Source: Formivibrio sp.
GTDB lineage: Bacteria > Pseudomonadota > Gammaproteobacteria > Burkholderiales > Chitinibacteraceae
Direction: 5' to 3'
NCBI GenBank assembly: GCA_031291275.1
Contig: JARLJJ010000457.1
Coordinates: 1 to 57,601 of the forward strand
DNA length: 57,601 bases
A program made the translations under genes and the position numbers. Below, piece by piece: positions 1-10,534 of this stretch. The notes under the pieces are model-generated. The model did not search any database, was not told where the DNA came from, and saw only the letters and a program-made list of their open reading frames with translations. Numbering within the stretch: the first letter of the stretch is position 1; each line of letters begins with the position of its first letter.

Positions 1-196
1 ATCGATTGTAGTCTGTTAAAGATCGTTGCCTGAATCGCTAAAAACCTTTTAAAATCACCAGTTTCGCGCTTCAAACTTCGCTGCGTCTGCAGCAGAGAGG
101 CCGAACTATACCCACCCTCCAAACACTCGTCAACCTCTTCTCACCACAAAAATCACATAAACAACCTAACCCATTGAACTTACAGCATTCTACTTT

Positions 197-1345
197 TTAG
201 CCACCCCGCATACTCCCTGCACGTAGCTCATATTCAAACAGTCGGCACTCCAGCGCCCCATTGAACAGCACCGTTCGTTTACTCGCTTTTAATCCGATTT
301 TTTTTGCCAAATCCAGATCACCCGTCAGGAAATACGCATGCCACCCGGCAAACCGTTGCTTTAGCACATCACCCCATTGCGGATAAAGCAATGCGAGCTT
401 CTCCTTTTCGTCCAGGCGCACACCATAGGGTGGATTGCAGAGCCAGATGCCGGCATCAGCAATCGGTTTGGCATCCAAGACATTGAGCTGCTTGAGACTG
501 ACCGTATCAGCGATGCCGGCAGTTTCAAGATTTTCCAGCGCATGCGCCAATGCGGTGCTGGAAACATCGCTGCCATGAATCGCAAACATTGCATTATTTT
601 CTGATGCCCGGGCTTCACTGCGCAGTTTTTGCCACGCCTCATCGCTATGCATCTTGAATTGCTGGAAAGCAAACGAGCGACGCAGACCAGGGGCAATTTT
701 CCGCGCGATCATCGCCGCCTCGATCAGGAAGGTGCCCGACCCGCACATCGGATCATATAAGACCTGTTCCGGCTGCCACCCGGTGAGCCCCAAAATTCCC
801 GCAGCAAGATTTTCGCGCAACGGAGCCTCACCCGCATCCTGCCGATAACCACGCTTAAACAATGCTTCACCTGAAGTGTCGAGATATAACGTAGCCATGC
901 GATCAGTCAGAAAAACATGAATCCGCATATCCGGTTCGCGCGTATCGACGCTGGGTCGCGCACCGCTCTTGAGACGAAAGCGGTCACAAATTCCATCCTT
1001 CACCTTGAGTCCGACGAATTCAGGGCTGCGCAATGGCGATTTGACTGCGGTGACATTGACCTTGATGGTGTTCTCAACCGCAAACAGTTCCGGCCACTCC
1101 AGATCGCGCGCCATACGGAAAATGTCATCTTCCGATCGATACGCCTTTTCAACCAACTTCCACAAAACACGACTCGCTATGCGTGAATGCAGGTTCGCTT
1201 GCATCATCGTCAACATCGAGCCACTAAAAGCCACACCGCCATCTGTCGGCAGCACATTATCAGCCTTGAGCGCGACAAGTTCCTTTGCCAACACGACTTC
1301 AAGTCCGCGCGGACACGGAGCAAAAAAATGAAAGAGTTGTTTCAT
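197..1345 (-). CDS. THUMP-domain class I SAM-dependent RNA methyltransferase (RlmL/YcbY N-terminal type)
   Basis: This 382-residue protein most likely methylates a guanine base of large-subunit rRNA or a tRNA. The N-terminal third has the ferredoxin-like plus THUMP layout that binds RNA. The catalytic part shows the SAM-binding motif DPMCGSGTFLIEAA (about residues 198-211) and the amino-methylase motif NPPYG (about 304-308). The length fits the stand-alone form, not the roughly 700-residue RlmKL fusion of E. coli. It ends 196 bases from the window edge, and I see no gene in that edge stretch. Family assignment is firm; the exact target (23S G2445 for RlmL) is inference from homology, so no symbol is given. 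Confidence 0.85.
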   Translation of the reverse strand: MKQLFHFFAPCPRGLEVVLAKELVALKADNVLPTDGGVAFSGSMLTMMQANLHSRIASRVLWKLVEKAYRSEDDIFRMARDLEWPELFAVENTIKVNVTAVKSPLRSPEFVGLKVKDGICDRFRLKSGARPSVDTREPDMRIHVFLTDRMATLYLDTSGEALFKRGYRQDAGEAPLRENLAAGILGLTGWQPEQVLYDPMCGSGTFLIEAAMIARKIAPGLRRSFAFQQFKMHSDEAWQKLRSEARASENNAMFAIHGSDVSSTALAHALENLETAGIADTVSLKQLNVLDAKPIADAGIWLCNPPYGVRLDEKEKLALLYPQWGDVLKQRFAGWHAYFLTGDLDLAKKIGLKASKRTVLFNGALECRLFEYELRAGSMRGG

Positions 1346-1771
1346 GTTGGCTCGCTAATTAGTTTTTTGGAATTGACTCGTTGGAACACCGACGCGCTTC
1401 CTGAGAAAGTCTATCTGAAGTTTGTTCAAATATTTCTTGCCTGTGGCAGACATCAACACAGAAGGCATAACGGCCAGATTTTGACTCTGTCCGTCCGTAT
1501 TGGACTTGTTCTATTTGAACCATACGATGAAGCCGGTCTGCGCGACAACCATTTCACATGACCTCGATACTTTATCGTGCATCACCCAGCACGACCAATA
1601 CCGTGCCAGGAAATACCTCGCCCACCTCCCAACCAAGAAATGACAGGCGCAGTTAGCAATAATCAGTACGCGCCTGAACCACTCATCTGATTTATTGCGA
1701 ATCGCACTTATTACCAACAAATTGAATTACATACTGAGCTTGTATCCCAACAATAAGAAAGGATTCAATTT
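1346..1771. other. Intergenic stretch without a recognisable gene
   Basis: About 425 bases separate the methyltransferase start from the small lipoprotein ORF. Short open frames exist on both strands but none has a ribosome binding site together with recognisable protein content. It must hold the promoter of the methyltransferase (minus strand) and that of the small lipoprotein (plus strand); no convincing -35/-10 pair was found. Confidence 0.4.
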
Positions 1772-1898
1772 ATGCGCTCTTTATATATTTCATTGGCTGC
1801 CGCCATGCTCCTTGGTGCCTGTGCAGGAAAGGGTTCTGCAGTCAGGCGACAAAACCGGGGAAGGGGTCGGCAATGTCTGGTGGATCGTCAAACCCTAA
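1772..1898 (+). pseudogene. Small lipoprotein gene with an apparent frameshift
   Basis: A good ribosome binding site (AAAGGA, about 1758-1763) precedes an ATG that opens a classic lipoprotein signal: MRSLYISLAAAMLLGAC with a lipobox LGAC at residues 14-17. In this frame the reading then becomes arginine-rich and runs antisense into obgE. In the +1 frame the same DNA encodes GDKTGEGVGNVWWIVKP followed by a stop at 1896-1898, just before the terminator. The simplest reading is a roughly 42-residue lipoprotein broken by a one-base indel near 1840. A sequencing error or a true frameshift cannot be told apart here, and a functional alternative-frame protein is less likely. Confidence 0.4.
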
Positions 1899-1922
1899 AT
1901 CTGAACCTATCGCCTGTAAAGA

Positions 1923-1952
1923 AAAAATCCCCAGCAATGACTGGGGATTTTT
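1923..1952. terminator. Bidirectional Rho-independent terminator between the small lipoprotein and obgE
   Basis: The inverted repeat AAAAATCCCCAG / CTGGGGATTTTT has a 6-base loop, with an A-run on one side and a T-run on the other, so it can stop transcription from both directions. It lies just past the obgE stop codon (minus strand) and past the +1-frame stop of the small lipoprotein. Confidence 0.85.
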
Positions 1953-1967
1953 CAATCATCCGCCAAT

Positions 1968-3221
<1,254 letters not shown>

Positions 3222-3242
3222 GAATAACAAAGTTCGGCCCGC

Positions 3243-3524
3243 TTAAGCGGCGACGATAACTTCGCCTTCGTACGGCAAAACCACAACGGTACGACGCTTC
3301 TGCAAACCCTTGATGGTGTATTTCACATAGCCATCGACCAGAGCAAACAGGGTATGGTCCTTGCCCATGCCGACGTTTTCGCCAGGATGGAACTCGGTAC
3401 CGCGCTGACGCACGATGATGGAACCGGCATTGATCAATTCGCCGCCGTAAACCTTGATACCAAGACGTTTCGAGTGGGAGTCGCGACCGTTACGGGAACT
3501 ACCACCAGCTTTTTTGTGTGCCAT
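3243..3524 (-). CDS. rpmA: 50S ribosomal protein L27
   Basis: A 93-residue L27 with the hallmark start [16 protein letters not shown] and the internal [19 protein letters not shown] region. L27 sits near the peptidyl transferase centre and its N-terminal tail contacts tRNA. There is no Firmicutes-type N-terminal extension to be cleaved. It follows rplU by 18 bases in the same operon. The tail ([14 protein letters not shown]) is slightly longer than in E. coli, within normal range. Confidence 0.98.
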   Translation of the reverse strand: MAHKKAGGSSRNGRDSHSKRLGIKVYGGELINAGSIIVRQRGTEFHPGENVGMGKDHTLFALVDGYVKYTIKGLQKRRTVVVLPYEGEVIVAA

Positions 3525-3542
3525 GTCAAAAGCTCCTCGTGA

Positions 3543-3854
3543 TTACTTGACGATTTCGTCAATGCGGATTTCGGTGTAGTTCTGGCGATGGCCCTGGCGC
3601 TTTTGGTAGTGCTTGCGTCGACGCATTTTGAAAATGCGGACCTTTTCGCCACGGCCGTGGGAAACCACGGTGGCCTTGATCGAAGCACCCGCAACGAGCG
3701 GAGCGCCAATAGTTACCGATTCACCGTCTGCCACCATCAATACTTCATTCAGTACGATCTGGCTGTCGATGTCTGCAGTAATCTGTTCTACTTTAAGTTT
3801 TTCGCCGATAGCAACTTTGTACTGCTTGCCACCGGTTTTTACGACTGCATACAT
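3543..3854 (-). CDS. rplU: 50S ribosomal protein L21
   Basis: A 103-residue L21 recognisable by [14 protein letters not shown] at the start and the basic [16 protein letters not shown] near the C-terminus. It binds 23S rRNA domain I. The open frame runs upstream for another 73 codons, but the ATG at 3854 has a GGAG ribosome binding site at proper spacing and matches the family start. It is the first gene of the rplU-rpmA operon, with a good promoter about 90 bases upstream. Confidence 0.98.
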   Translation of the reverse strand: MYAVVKTGGKQYKVAIGEKLKVEQITADIDSQIVLNEVLMVADGESVTIGAPLVAGASIKATVVSHGRGEKVRIFKMRRRKHYQKRQGHRQNYTEIRIDEIVK

Positions 3855-3942
3855 AACAAGCTCCAATAAATTCAGAGTCACCCAAAGCACCCACGCCGAG
3901 CGCGAATGCATCAAACCCGCAACAAAATGCGGGGAGCCGGCG

Positions 3943-3971
3943 ATACTACGCGGCAAATCCATTTGCGTCAA
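3943..3971 (-). promoter_or_regulatory. Sigma-70 promoter of rplU-rpmA with leader hairpin
   Basis: On the minus strand TTGACG (3971-3966) and TAGTAT (3948-3943) are separated by exactly 17 bases, so transcription should begin near 3936. The leader then immediately contains a small hairpin, CCCGCA / TGCGGG (3933-3916, loop of 6). The hairpin might act in ribosomal-protein feedback, but that is only a guess from its position. Confidence 0.7.
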
Positions 3972-4021
3972 TACCTTAACTGCATTTTGCCACCTCGGCG
4001 CAGCGCAGGTTGGAGGAATTC

Positions 4022-4030
4022 TGCTAAGAT
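4022..4030 (+). promoter_or_regulatory. Extended -10 element ahead of ispB
   Basis: TGCTAAGAT has the TGn extension plus a -10-like hexamer 47 bases before the ispB start; no good -35 box is visible 17 bases upstream, which is tolerated with extended -10 promoters. It faces away from the rplU promoter in the 220-base divergent region. Confidence 0.4.
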
Positions 4031-4076
4031 GCGGGGCTTCTTTTATTATTAATAACCATTCCGGCGGAGCCATCGC

Positions 4077-5045
4077 GTGTCGATCGAGTTTGTCAAAACA
4101 GTGTTATCAAAAGAAATGCGAGCCGTTGACGATTTGATCCGGACCAGCCTGCACTCCGAGGTCGCGCTGATTGGTCAGGTTGCGGAATATATTATCAGCG
4201 CAGGCGGCAAACGTTTGCGTCCCCAGGTTCTCTTGCTCGCTGCCGGTGCGCTCGGTTACAACGGCACGCGTCATCACGAATTGGCCGCGATGATTGAGCT
4301 GATCCATACGTCAACCCTGCTGCACGATGACGTGGTCGATGAATCCAGCTTGCGCCGCAGCAATCCGACAGCCAATGCGCTATTCGGCAATGCTGCCAGC
4401 GTACTGGTCGGCGATTTCTTGTACACCCGGGCCTTCCAGATGATGGCCAGCGCAGGCTCGATGCGCATCATGGAAGTCATGGCCGATGCCACCAATATCA
4501 TCGCCGAAGGCGAAGTACTGCAGCTGATGAACATCGGCAATACCGGCATCGATGAAGCGGGCTACCTCAAGGTCATTCACTACAAAACGGCTAAGCTTTT
4601 TGAGGCCGCCGCCCGGTTGGGTGCCATCTTGGGCTCGGCCAATGCGGAGGCTGAAACTCAGCTTGCCCGCTATGGCCTGCATCTGGGTGCGGCCTTCCAG
4701 ATCATTGATGATGTGCTGGATTATTCCGGCAAGACGGAAGAGATCGGTAAAAATCTGGGCGATGATCTCGCCGAAGGCAAGGCAACACTACCGCTGATCC
4801 ACGCCATGCGCGAAGGCACGCCCGCCCAAGCGACGGCCGTACGCAGTGCCTTGGAACAGGCAGATCGAAAATTGCTGCCGCAAGTACTGGAAGCGGTCAG
4901 CCAGACCGGCGCACTGGATTATTCGCGCCAAGTGGCGCAGACCGAAGCCCTGCGTGCTCTGGAATGCCTGGATTGCCTGCAAGACTCACCGCAACGCCAA
5001 GCGCTGGCGGCACTCCCCGGTATCGCCACCGAACGCAATCATTGA
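4077..5045 (+). CDS. ispB: Polyprenyl (octaprenyl) diphosphate synthase
   Basis: A 322-residue trans-prenyltransferase that elongates farnesyl diphosphate with isopentenyl diphosphate to make the ubiquinone side chain. The two aspartate-rich motifs are DDVVD (84-88) and DDVLD (211-215), and GGKRLRP (about 43-49) is the usual substrate-binding stretch. The start is GTG, chosen because GGAG lies 8-9 bases upstream and [10 protein letters not shown] matches the family beginning. Its position divergent from rplU-rpmA-obgE is the typical betaproteobacterial arrangement. Chain length (C40 here assumed) cannot be proven from sequence alone. Confidence 0.95.
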   Translation: MSIEFVKTVLSKEMRAVDDLIRTSLHSEVALIGQVAEYIISAGGKRLRPQVLLLAAGALGYNGTRHHELAAMIELIHTSTLLHDDVVDESSLRRSNPTANALFGNAASVLVGDFLYTRAFQMMASAGSMRIMEVMADATNIIAEGEVLQLMNIGNTGIDEAGYLKVIHYKTAKLFEAAARLGAILGSANAEAETQLARYGLHLGAAFQIIDDVLDYSGKTEEIGKNLGDDLAEGKATLPLIHAMREGTPAQATAVRSALEQADRKLLPQVLEAVSQTGALDYSRQVAQTEALRALECLDCLQDSPQRQALAALPGIATERNH

Positions 5046-5072
5046 ACAAACGGCAAGAACAGGATTTAAACC

Positions 5073-5603
5073 ATGACAGTTCGTACCATTCTAAAAATGG
5101 GTGAACCGCTGCTATTAGCCCAAGCCGCGCCTGTTGAAACCTTCGATACGCCTGAACTCCACGCCTTGATCGCCGATATGCTTGAGACCATGACGGCCAA
5201 TGATGGTGTCGGCATTGCTGCACCGCAAATCGGCGTCAGCTTGCAGGTGGTGGTGTTCGGCTTTGAAGAAAACGAGCGCTACCCCGAAGCACCTGCCGTA
5301 CCCAGGACCATTCTGATCAACCCGGTTATTACCCCGCTGACCGACGAGATGGAAGAAGGCTGGGAAGGGTGTCTTTCCGTTCCTGGTTTACGCGGAAGTG
5401 TTCCCCGGTTCACTCGATTGCACTACCAAGGCTTTGACGCTTACGGCCAGCCTATTGACCGCATTGCGGAAGGCTTTCATGCCCGAGTGGTTCAGCATGA
5501 GTGCGACCATCTGCTCGGGGTGCTTTATCCGCAGCGCATCGACGATATGCGCAAATTCGGCTATACCGACGTGCTGTTTCCGGGACAGACCGGCGACGAC
5601 TGA
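5073..5603 (+). CDS. def: Peptide deformylase
   Basis: A 176-residue metalloenzyme that removes the formyl group from nascent proteins. All three signature motifs are present: [10 protein letters not shown] (45-54), EGCLSVPG (98-105, metal-ligand Cys100) and QHECDHL (141-147, ligands His142 and His146, catalytic Glu143). It follows ispB by 27 bases and could be co-transcribed. It is not next to fmt here, so it may be a second, stand-alone deformylase. Its last 43 bases overlap the end of the convergent exporter gene. Confidence 0.93.
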   Translation: MTVRTILKMGEPLLLAQAAPVETFDTPELHALIADMLETMTANDGVGIAAPQIGVSLQVVVFGFEENERYPEAPAVPRTILINPVITPLTDEMEEGWEGCLSVPGLRGSVPRFTRLHYQGFDAYGQPIDRIAEGFHARVVQHECDHLLGVLYPQRIDDMRKFGYTDVLFPGQTGDD

Positions 5604-6568
5604 GCGGGTTTGCCTGGGAGCGCTTCCGGCATGACGGGAACAGCAATACGCCGTGGCGCCTTGGTCACCAGCCAGATGCCGCTACACACCAGTAGCAGCG
5701 CCAGCACGTTTTTCCACTCCAGAATGGCTTCACCCAGAAAAATCGCCGACAAGCCCGCACCGAATACCGGGATCAAGAAGTTGAATACCGTCACCATTCC
5801 CACGCTGTTGTATTTGAGCAGAATCGTCCACAGGGCAAATGCTGCGGAAGATAGCAGCACCATATAAAGCATCAATGCCGAGGACGTCCAGGTAAAGCCC
5901 GTCAAGACGCCTCCGGTGCCATAGCCAAGCAGGACCAAGGTCGCACCACCGATCGCCAACTGATACCCGGTCAACACGACCGAATCCACTTTCTGGGAAA
6001 GATTCTTGCCATAAATTGTTGCCGCCGATTGAACGAAAGCGGCAATCACCACAAAGCCTTCGCCCAGCAAGGTGAAATGGAAATCCAGTAATGACCGGTT
6101 GAAATTCACCACCATGACGCCGACAAAACCGATCAGACAACCCAACACCTTATTCAGGCTCAAGCGGTCATTTTGATAAATGTAATGCGCCAGGATGACG
6201 CTAAAAAAAGTCCCGGTGGCATTCATGATCGAGCTTTTTACCCCAGTGGTATAGGCCAGCCCGACGTAGAAAAAAATATACATGATCGACGTCTGCGTCA
6301 GGCCCAACACAGTGTATTCAGCCAAGCTCTTCCTGGTCAGCCTTAAGCCCTTGCGCTTTGTCACTACGGCCATCAGCAGCAACAGTAGCCCGGCAAACAA
6401 AAAACGATACCCGGCAAAAACCATTTTCGAAGGGATGTCGGTCGGCGCAATTGCGAATAACAAATAGCCATTTTTGATCGCCGGGTAAGCACTTCCCCAT
6501 AACAGGCAACAGAATGCAGCCAACAGAAAAACCACTTTACGATTACTAAAAAAAGGATGCGAATTCAA
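5561..6568 (-). CDS. EamA/DMT-family transporter
   Basis: About 335 residues with ten hydrophobic segments arranged as two EamA repeats, as in drug/metabolite exporters of the inner membrane. It opens with [21 protein letters not shown], a typical first helix. The frame extends to 6631, but both possible upstream starts are TTG; I chose the TTG at 6568 because AAGG lies 9 bases ahead and the first helix then begins near residue 12. The gene converges on def and overlaps its 3' end by 43 bases. A LysR regulator is transcribed divergently, suggesting regulated export of an unknown metabolite. Confidence 0.85.
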   Translation of the reverse strand: MNSHPFFSNRKVVFLLAAFCCLLWGSAYPAIKNGYLLFAIAPTDIPSKMVFAGYRFLFAGLLLLLMAVVTKRKGLRLTRKSLAEYTVLGLTQTSIMYIFFYVGLAYTTGVKSSIMNATGTFFSVILAHYIYQNDRLSLNKVLGCLIGFVGVMVVNFNRSLLDFHFTLLGEGFVVIAAFVQSAATIYGKNLSQKVDSVVLTGYQLAIGGATLVLLGYGTGGVLTGFTWTSSALMLYMVLLSSAAFALWTILLKYNSVGMVTVFNFLIPVFGAGLSAIFLGEAILEWKNVLALLLVCSGIWLVTKAPRRIAVPVMPEALPGKPAQSSPVCPGNSTSV

Positions 6569-6630
6569 TTTGATAGACCTTGCTTGCCATTGGAAATGAT
6601 TACAAAAAAGAAACCGTGTTTGGCCTGACA

Positions 6631-6660
6631 AAAAGAATGGCCGGCGAACCCGTGCCGGCC
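6631..6660 (-). terminator. Hairpin with T-run in the leader of the EamA gene
   Basis: The stem GGCCGGC / GCCGGCC (6639-6645 and 6654-6660) is followed on the minus strand by TTCTTTTTG. It lies upstream of the EamA gene and downstream of the divergent promoter region, so it could act as an attenuator. No leader peptide was identified. Confidence 0.35.
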
Positions 6661-6793
6661 AAACTGAGGGGAGGACTCAGAAAGTGCCTGTTTCCAGGCT
6701 GTCATTGTTTGCTTGTTGGTTTTTTGTCAGCTTCCGCCCACAAGGAAGGAAGCTCGTTACGCATGGACTACATTATCCGACTCACAAAAATAA

Positions 6794-6824
6794 TATCAAT
6801 TGCATTATTAATGCATTATTGATA
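6794..6824. promoter_or_regulatory. Long inverted repeat, candidate LysR operator
   Basis: Two nested inverted repeats occur: TATCAAT ... ATTGATA (6794-6800, 6818-6824) around TGCATTA-T-TAATGCA (6801-6815). The site lies 38 bases before the LysR start and in the shared region with the divergent EamA gene, the classic place for LysR autoregulation and target control. Confidence 0.6.
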
Positions 6825-6861
6825 ATTTTTTATTATTAACTTCATGCATATTGGCGGGATT

Positions 6862-7785
6862 ATGGACTTTCGGCATTTTCGCTACTTTGTCACCCTTGCC
6901 GAAGAATTACATTTCGCGCGTGCAGCCGAACGGCTGGGAATTGCCCAGCCGGCATTAAGCCAGCAAATCAAGGCAATGGAGGAACAGCTCGGCGCCAGAC
7001 TATTCAGTCGTGCCAAACGCCGGGTGGAATTGACCGAGGCAGGTGCCGCTTTCCTGGTCGAAGCGCGCGCCGCACTCCTCTGTGCCGAAAAAGCGATCCG
7101 CGTCGCACAGGACACTGCACGCGGAGCCTCCGGCACGATCAAGATCGGCTTTGTTGGCAGCGCCATGTACCAGCCCAGCTTTCCGCGCTTGTTAAAACAG
7201 TACCGGACCGATTATCCAGGAGTGCAGCTACTGCTCTACGAAATGGCAATTCTTCCGCAAATCGAATACGTGGAAGAACAACAGTTGGACGTTGCCATTG
7301 TCCGCGCGCCTCTGCCAACAACCTTGCCTGAAGGGCTGGAAACGTTCGTCTTGGCCAGCCAAAAGCTGGTAGCGGTCTTGCCCCATGATCATCCACTGGC
7401 AGGTGCAAAAAGCTTGTCGCTATCACAGCTGGCTAACGATCCCTTTTTGGCCTTTAACGACCCTGCCGGTGTCGGTCTCGGGCACGCTCTGCTCTGCCTA
7501 TGCCGGGAAGCGGGATTTGAGCCAGACATTCAGTTGGAGCTGCGCGAAGTTGCCACACTGATCAGCCTGGTCGCCGCAGGACATGGTGTCAGTCTGATCA
7601 CGGAATCGGTGGCCTACCTGAAATTGCCAGACGTTCAGTATGTCCCACTGGCCGGAATTGAACCGTATTCCGACCTGGTCGTTATTCACCGTCGCTTTGA
7701 ACGTTCGGCGGCAGTCAGCGAGCTTCTAATCCGGATTCGGAGGTCTGCGCGGGAAACGGTCAGCGAAAGCAGCGGAAAATATTGA
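6862..7785 (+). CDS. LysR-family transcriptional regulator
   Basis: A 307-residue LTTR with the N-terminal winged helix (MDFRHFRYFVTLAEELHF, then AAERLGIAQPALSQQIK) and a periplasmic-binding-like effector domain from about residue 90. The upstream ATG at 6844 lacks a ribosome binding site, so the ATG at 6862 is preferred. It is divergent from the EamA exporter, and a long inverted repeat lies between them; the exporter is the likely target. The effector is unknown. The last 26 bases overlap the convergent lipoprotein gene. Confidence 0.92.
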   Translation: MDFRHFRYFVTLAEELHFARAAERLGIAQPALSQQIKAMEEQLGARLFSRAKRRVELTEAGAAFLVEARAALLCAEKAIRVAQDTARGASGTIKIGFVGSAMYQPSFPRLLKQYRTDYPGVQLLLYEMAILPQIEYVEEQQLDVAIVRAPLPTTLPEGLETFVLASQKLVAVLPHDHPLAGAKSLSLSQLANDPFLAFNDPAGVGLGHALLCLCREAGFEPDIQLELREVATLISLVAAGHGVSLITESVAYLKLPDVQYVPLAGIEPYSDLVVIHRRFERSAAVSELLIRIRRSARETVSESSGKY

Positions 7786-8083
7786 AGCTTTGTTTCCCTT
7801 CAAGCACCGGACTGGCTGCAGTGATGGTATCGCCGGCCATATCCACCGCAGAGTTGCGCGCAAGGGACTGTAAATTGGCACTCACCTTGGCGGGATCGCG
7901 TGAAATAAAACCGACCTTGTCCAGCACACTGACTTTGACCGTCCCCAGTTTCGTACAGTGCGTCACCTGCTCTGGTGTGAACAACACCACTTTTTCCGCC
8001 CCAGGCTGAGACTGGATCGTTGAGCAGGATGTCGTGACCAATGCCACAGCCAATACGATGGGAAAAAACTCTTTCTTGCGCAT
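7760..8083 (-). CDS. DUF4156-like small outer-membrane lipoprotein
   Basis: A 107-residue protein with a lipoprotein signal peptide (MRKKEFFPIVLAVALVTTSC, lipobox TTSC). The mature part resembles DUF4156 proteins: a predicted compact domain with VTHCTKLGTVKV and a C-terminal cysteine (FRCFR), so the two cysteines may form a disulphide. A perfect AGGAGG is followed by ATGATG; the second ATG (8083) is preferred for spacing. Aspartate is absent at position +2 after the lipid-bearing cysteine, so transport to the outer membrane is expected. Function unknown. Confidence 0.75.
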   Translation of the reverse strand: MRKKEFFPIVLAVALVTTSCSTIQSQPGAEKVVLFTPEQVTHCTKLGTVKVSVLDKVGFISRDPAKVSANLQSLARNSAVDMAGDTITAASPVLEGKQSFNIFRCFR

Positions 8084-8117
8084 CATTCCTCCTGAAGTGA
8101 ATCAACTCAACTCAAGT

Positions 8118-9005
8118 CTATCTGGCCGCTTCCGCTGCTATACAGGCTTCGGCAAATCTCGCCCGACGAACTGAAACCACGGAAGCTGCAGTGACCGCGG
8201 CAACAATCAGTAAACCACCAACAATTGCATGGCCGCCGGGTTTCTCACCGGTACTGAGAAAAACCCATAGTGGATTAAACGTCGGCTCGATCAAAGAAAC
8301 CAGTACGGCCTGCACAGCCGTCACCCGCTTGATTCCGTGAGCAAAGAATATCGCCGCCAAACCGATCTGAACCACACCCAAGGCCAAAATCGCCGTCAAC
8401 GCGCCAGGGCTAAGCAATGGCATCGGCAAAAAACTGGCAATCCCTAAGCCGACAATCGCAGTCATAAAGTGCGACAACAACGTGGCCTCCAGCGGAGAAC
8501 CTGTTTTCTGCATTCGCATAAAGACGAAATACAGCCCAAAAGTGACTCCCGAAGCCGCCGCCGCCAAGTTACCGATTAATCCGCCGGGAGTGACATCATC
8601 GATAAAGAAAATCAGCATGCCCGCTGCGACAAACGGAAAAGCCAGCAAATGCTCCCGGCGAGGTTTTTCATGCAAAAGCCAAGCACCGAAAAACGCCGTA
8701 AAAATGGGGGCCGAATATTGCAGCAAAATGGCATTGGCCGCCGTTGTTGTTTTGTTCGCAAAAACGAAAAGCATCATGGTCACAGCATTCGCCACGGCCG
8801 CAGCAACCTGTGCAAAAGACCAGGAAAAACGTGGGCGCTTGAGCCAGACCAGAATAGTCAGGCTGGCAATCAGGCTACGCATTCCAGCGATCGCCATCGG
8901 ATTCCAGTCTATCAACTTGATAAAAAGACCTGCGCTGCTCCACAGAAAAGCGCATATCGCGATTGCAAGCACACCGGATGCGCGATGTTCGGCAGGAAGG
9001 TTCAT
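8118..9005 (-). CDS. EamA/DMT-family transporter
   Basis: A 295-residue inner-membrane protein with ten predicted helices in two EamA repeats; the first helix starts at ASGVLAIAICAFLWSSAGLFIK. The frame extends to a GTG at 9056, but the added residues are polar and have no ribosome binding site, so ATG 9005 is chosen even though its own site is weak. It is unrelated in sequence detail to the EamA protein at 5.6-6.6 kb. It lies 34 bases downstream of nothing obvious on its strand and is probably a single gene. Substrate unknown. Confidence 0.85.
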   Translation of the reverse strand: MNLPAEHRASGVLAIAICAFLWSSAGLFIKLIDWNPMAIAGMRSLIASLTILVWLKRPRFSWSFAQVAAAVANAVTMMLFVFANKTTTAANAILLQYSAPIFTAFFGAWLLHEKPRREHLLAFPFVAAGMLIFFIDDVTPGGLIGNLAAAASGVTFGLYFVFMRMQKTGSPLEATLLSHFMTAIVGLGIASFLPMPLLSPGALTAILALGVVQIGLAAIFFAHGIKRVTAVQAVLVSLIEPTFNPLWVFLSTGEKPGGHAIVGGLLIVAAVTAASVVSVRRARFAEACIAAEAAR

Positions 9006-9115
9006 GGTGAAACTTGACAATGAAACGGTGGAAGTCCGTATTCTGCGGCAGTGCACGACGAACGTCTAATCAGGATTTTCCCGCCAACCGTGGCAAACTC
9101 TGATACCTGGACCAA

Positions 9116-10534
9116 TCAACGATTTGCTGACTTGCGCTGCTGTTTGTCTTTAAACATCCGTTGATCCGCCAGTTCAAGCAGTGCTTCGGACGTGGCAGCG
9201 GTTGGCGAAAGAAGGGCCATGCCCATCGAGGCCGATATCTGGAAAGTCCGTCCTTCGTACTCGAAAGGAAGTTCAATCCTTTCGCGCAAACGAAGACTCA
9301 AGGCCTGCATAAAATCTTCATTCGTCCCCTCAATCACGGCAACAAACTCATCCCCACCCCAGCGCGCCACCGTGTCGCTTAATCTGATTTCACTACGAAT
9401 GCGTTGGGCCGCGGCGTGTAATGCGGCATCCCCAGCCTTGTGTCCAAAGTCATCATTGATCGCCTTGAAGCCATCCAAATCAATGAACAGAACACCGATT
9501 GAATCGCTTTCCTGGCGCTCATGTCGCCGCACAGCCTGTTCCAGGCGATCATCAAGCAAACGTCGATTGGGCAAACCAGTGAGACTGTCAAACCCGGCAT
9601 GACGCGCCAGCTCAGCCCTTTGCAACAAAAGCTTGGCAGCCGCCATTCCCAGCAGAGCAGCCACAAGCCATCCGGCAGCATGAAGCATCCACTCCACCCC
9701 CGTATTCCCTGGGAGTTCCTTGGTCCGAACGGCATAAATCCATTTCCCATTGGGCACTTCGGATTCAACCTGGATTGCAGTGGGGTCAGTAAATACCGCC
9801 GGATCGCCGTAAAAAACATCCCCAGCAGCACCCAATCCATCTTTTCCACGAATGGCAAATTGGTAACGATCCGAACGAAGTTCGTCAAATGCCGCAGTAA
9901 AGAAAGAGTTTTTGTTGATGACCGTGGATACCATGCCCCAGTATTCGTCCTTGACGAATACGGGTACCCGATAGATAAAACCTGTCCCGCCTTGAACCAG
10001 ATCAATAGGCCCTGCCAGCGTCCCTCGGACGCTTTCAATGGCCCGTTGCACTGCGGGCCATTGCGTTGGCATTTGGGTGTAGTCCATCCCAAGTGCCTTT
10101 TCATTGCCTTGGAGGGGATAGACATAGCGCACCCGATAACCCACAGCGATACTGAAGTTATGAATATGCCGGCTTGATCCATACAGGTTGGCCAAAATCC
10201 GATTCAGTTCATAGGGATCAAGCTGATCGTGACGCACCACCAGATAACTGGACAATCCACTGGAAAGGAACAACACCGCATTCAATTCCCGGTCGATTCG
10301 TGCCCGTAAATTGTTGGCATAGGCAGAAGACTGCGCATGGTTTTGCATCTCGGCTTCCCGCGCATGAGCCATCAAAAGCAATTCGCAGAAAACACCAATG
10401 GCAACGAAGATCAGCACCCCGATGCCGCGAGCAAATGCGGCAGAATTCGTACTGTCGCGCAAGCACTGTATGGGGTCTTGAACGAGCCGTCCGAGCAAGC
10501 GCCCTAAACTGGTCGTGAACTCCCGGGAACCCAT
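9116..10534 (-). CDS. CHASE-domain diguanylate cyclase (GGDEF)
   Basis: A 472-residue membrane sensor that should make cyclic di-GMP. A transmembrane helix (about 36-56) is followed by a periplasmic CHASE domain (about 70-270, with LYGSSRHIHNFSIAVGYRV), a second helix (about 283-303) and a GGDEF domain. The domain start is DSLTGLPNRR, the active-site motif GGDEF is intact at 393-397, and the product-inhibition I-site RLSD lies at 384-387 with the standard five-residue gap. No EAL domain is present. The frame opens 54 bases earlier, but AAGGAGG directly precedes the ATG at 10534. It is transcribed alone. Confidence 0.92.
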   Translation of the reverse strand: MGSREFTTSLGRLLGRLVQDPIQCLRDSTNSAAFARGIGVLIFVAIGVFCELLLMAHAREAEMQNHAQSSAYANNLRARIDRELNAVLFLSSGLSSYLVVRHDQLDPYELNRILANLYGSSRHIHNFSIAVGYRVRYVYPLQGNEKALGMDYTQMPTQWPAVQRAIESVRGTLAGPIDLVQGGTGFIYRVPVFVKDEYWGMVSTVINKNSFFTAAFDELRSDRYQFAIRGKDGLGAAGDVFYGDPAVFTDPTAIQVESEVPNGKWIYAVRTKELPGNTGVEWMLHAAGWLVAALLGMAAAKLLLQRAELARHAGFDSLTGLPNRRLLDDRLEQAVRRHERQESDSIGVLFIDLDGFKAINDDFGHKAGDAALHAAAQRIRSEIRLSDTVARWGGDEFVAVIEGTNEDFMQALSLRLRERIELPFEYEGRTFQISASMGMALLSPTAATSEALLELADQRMFKDKQQRKSANR

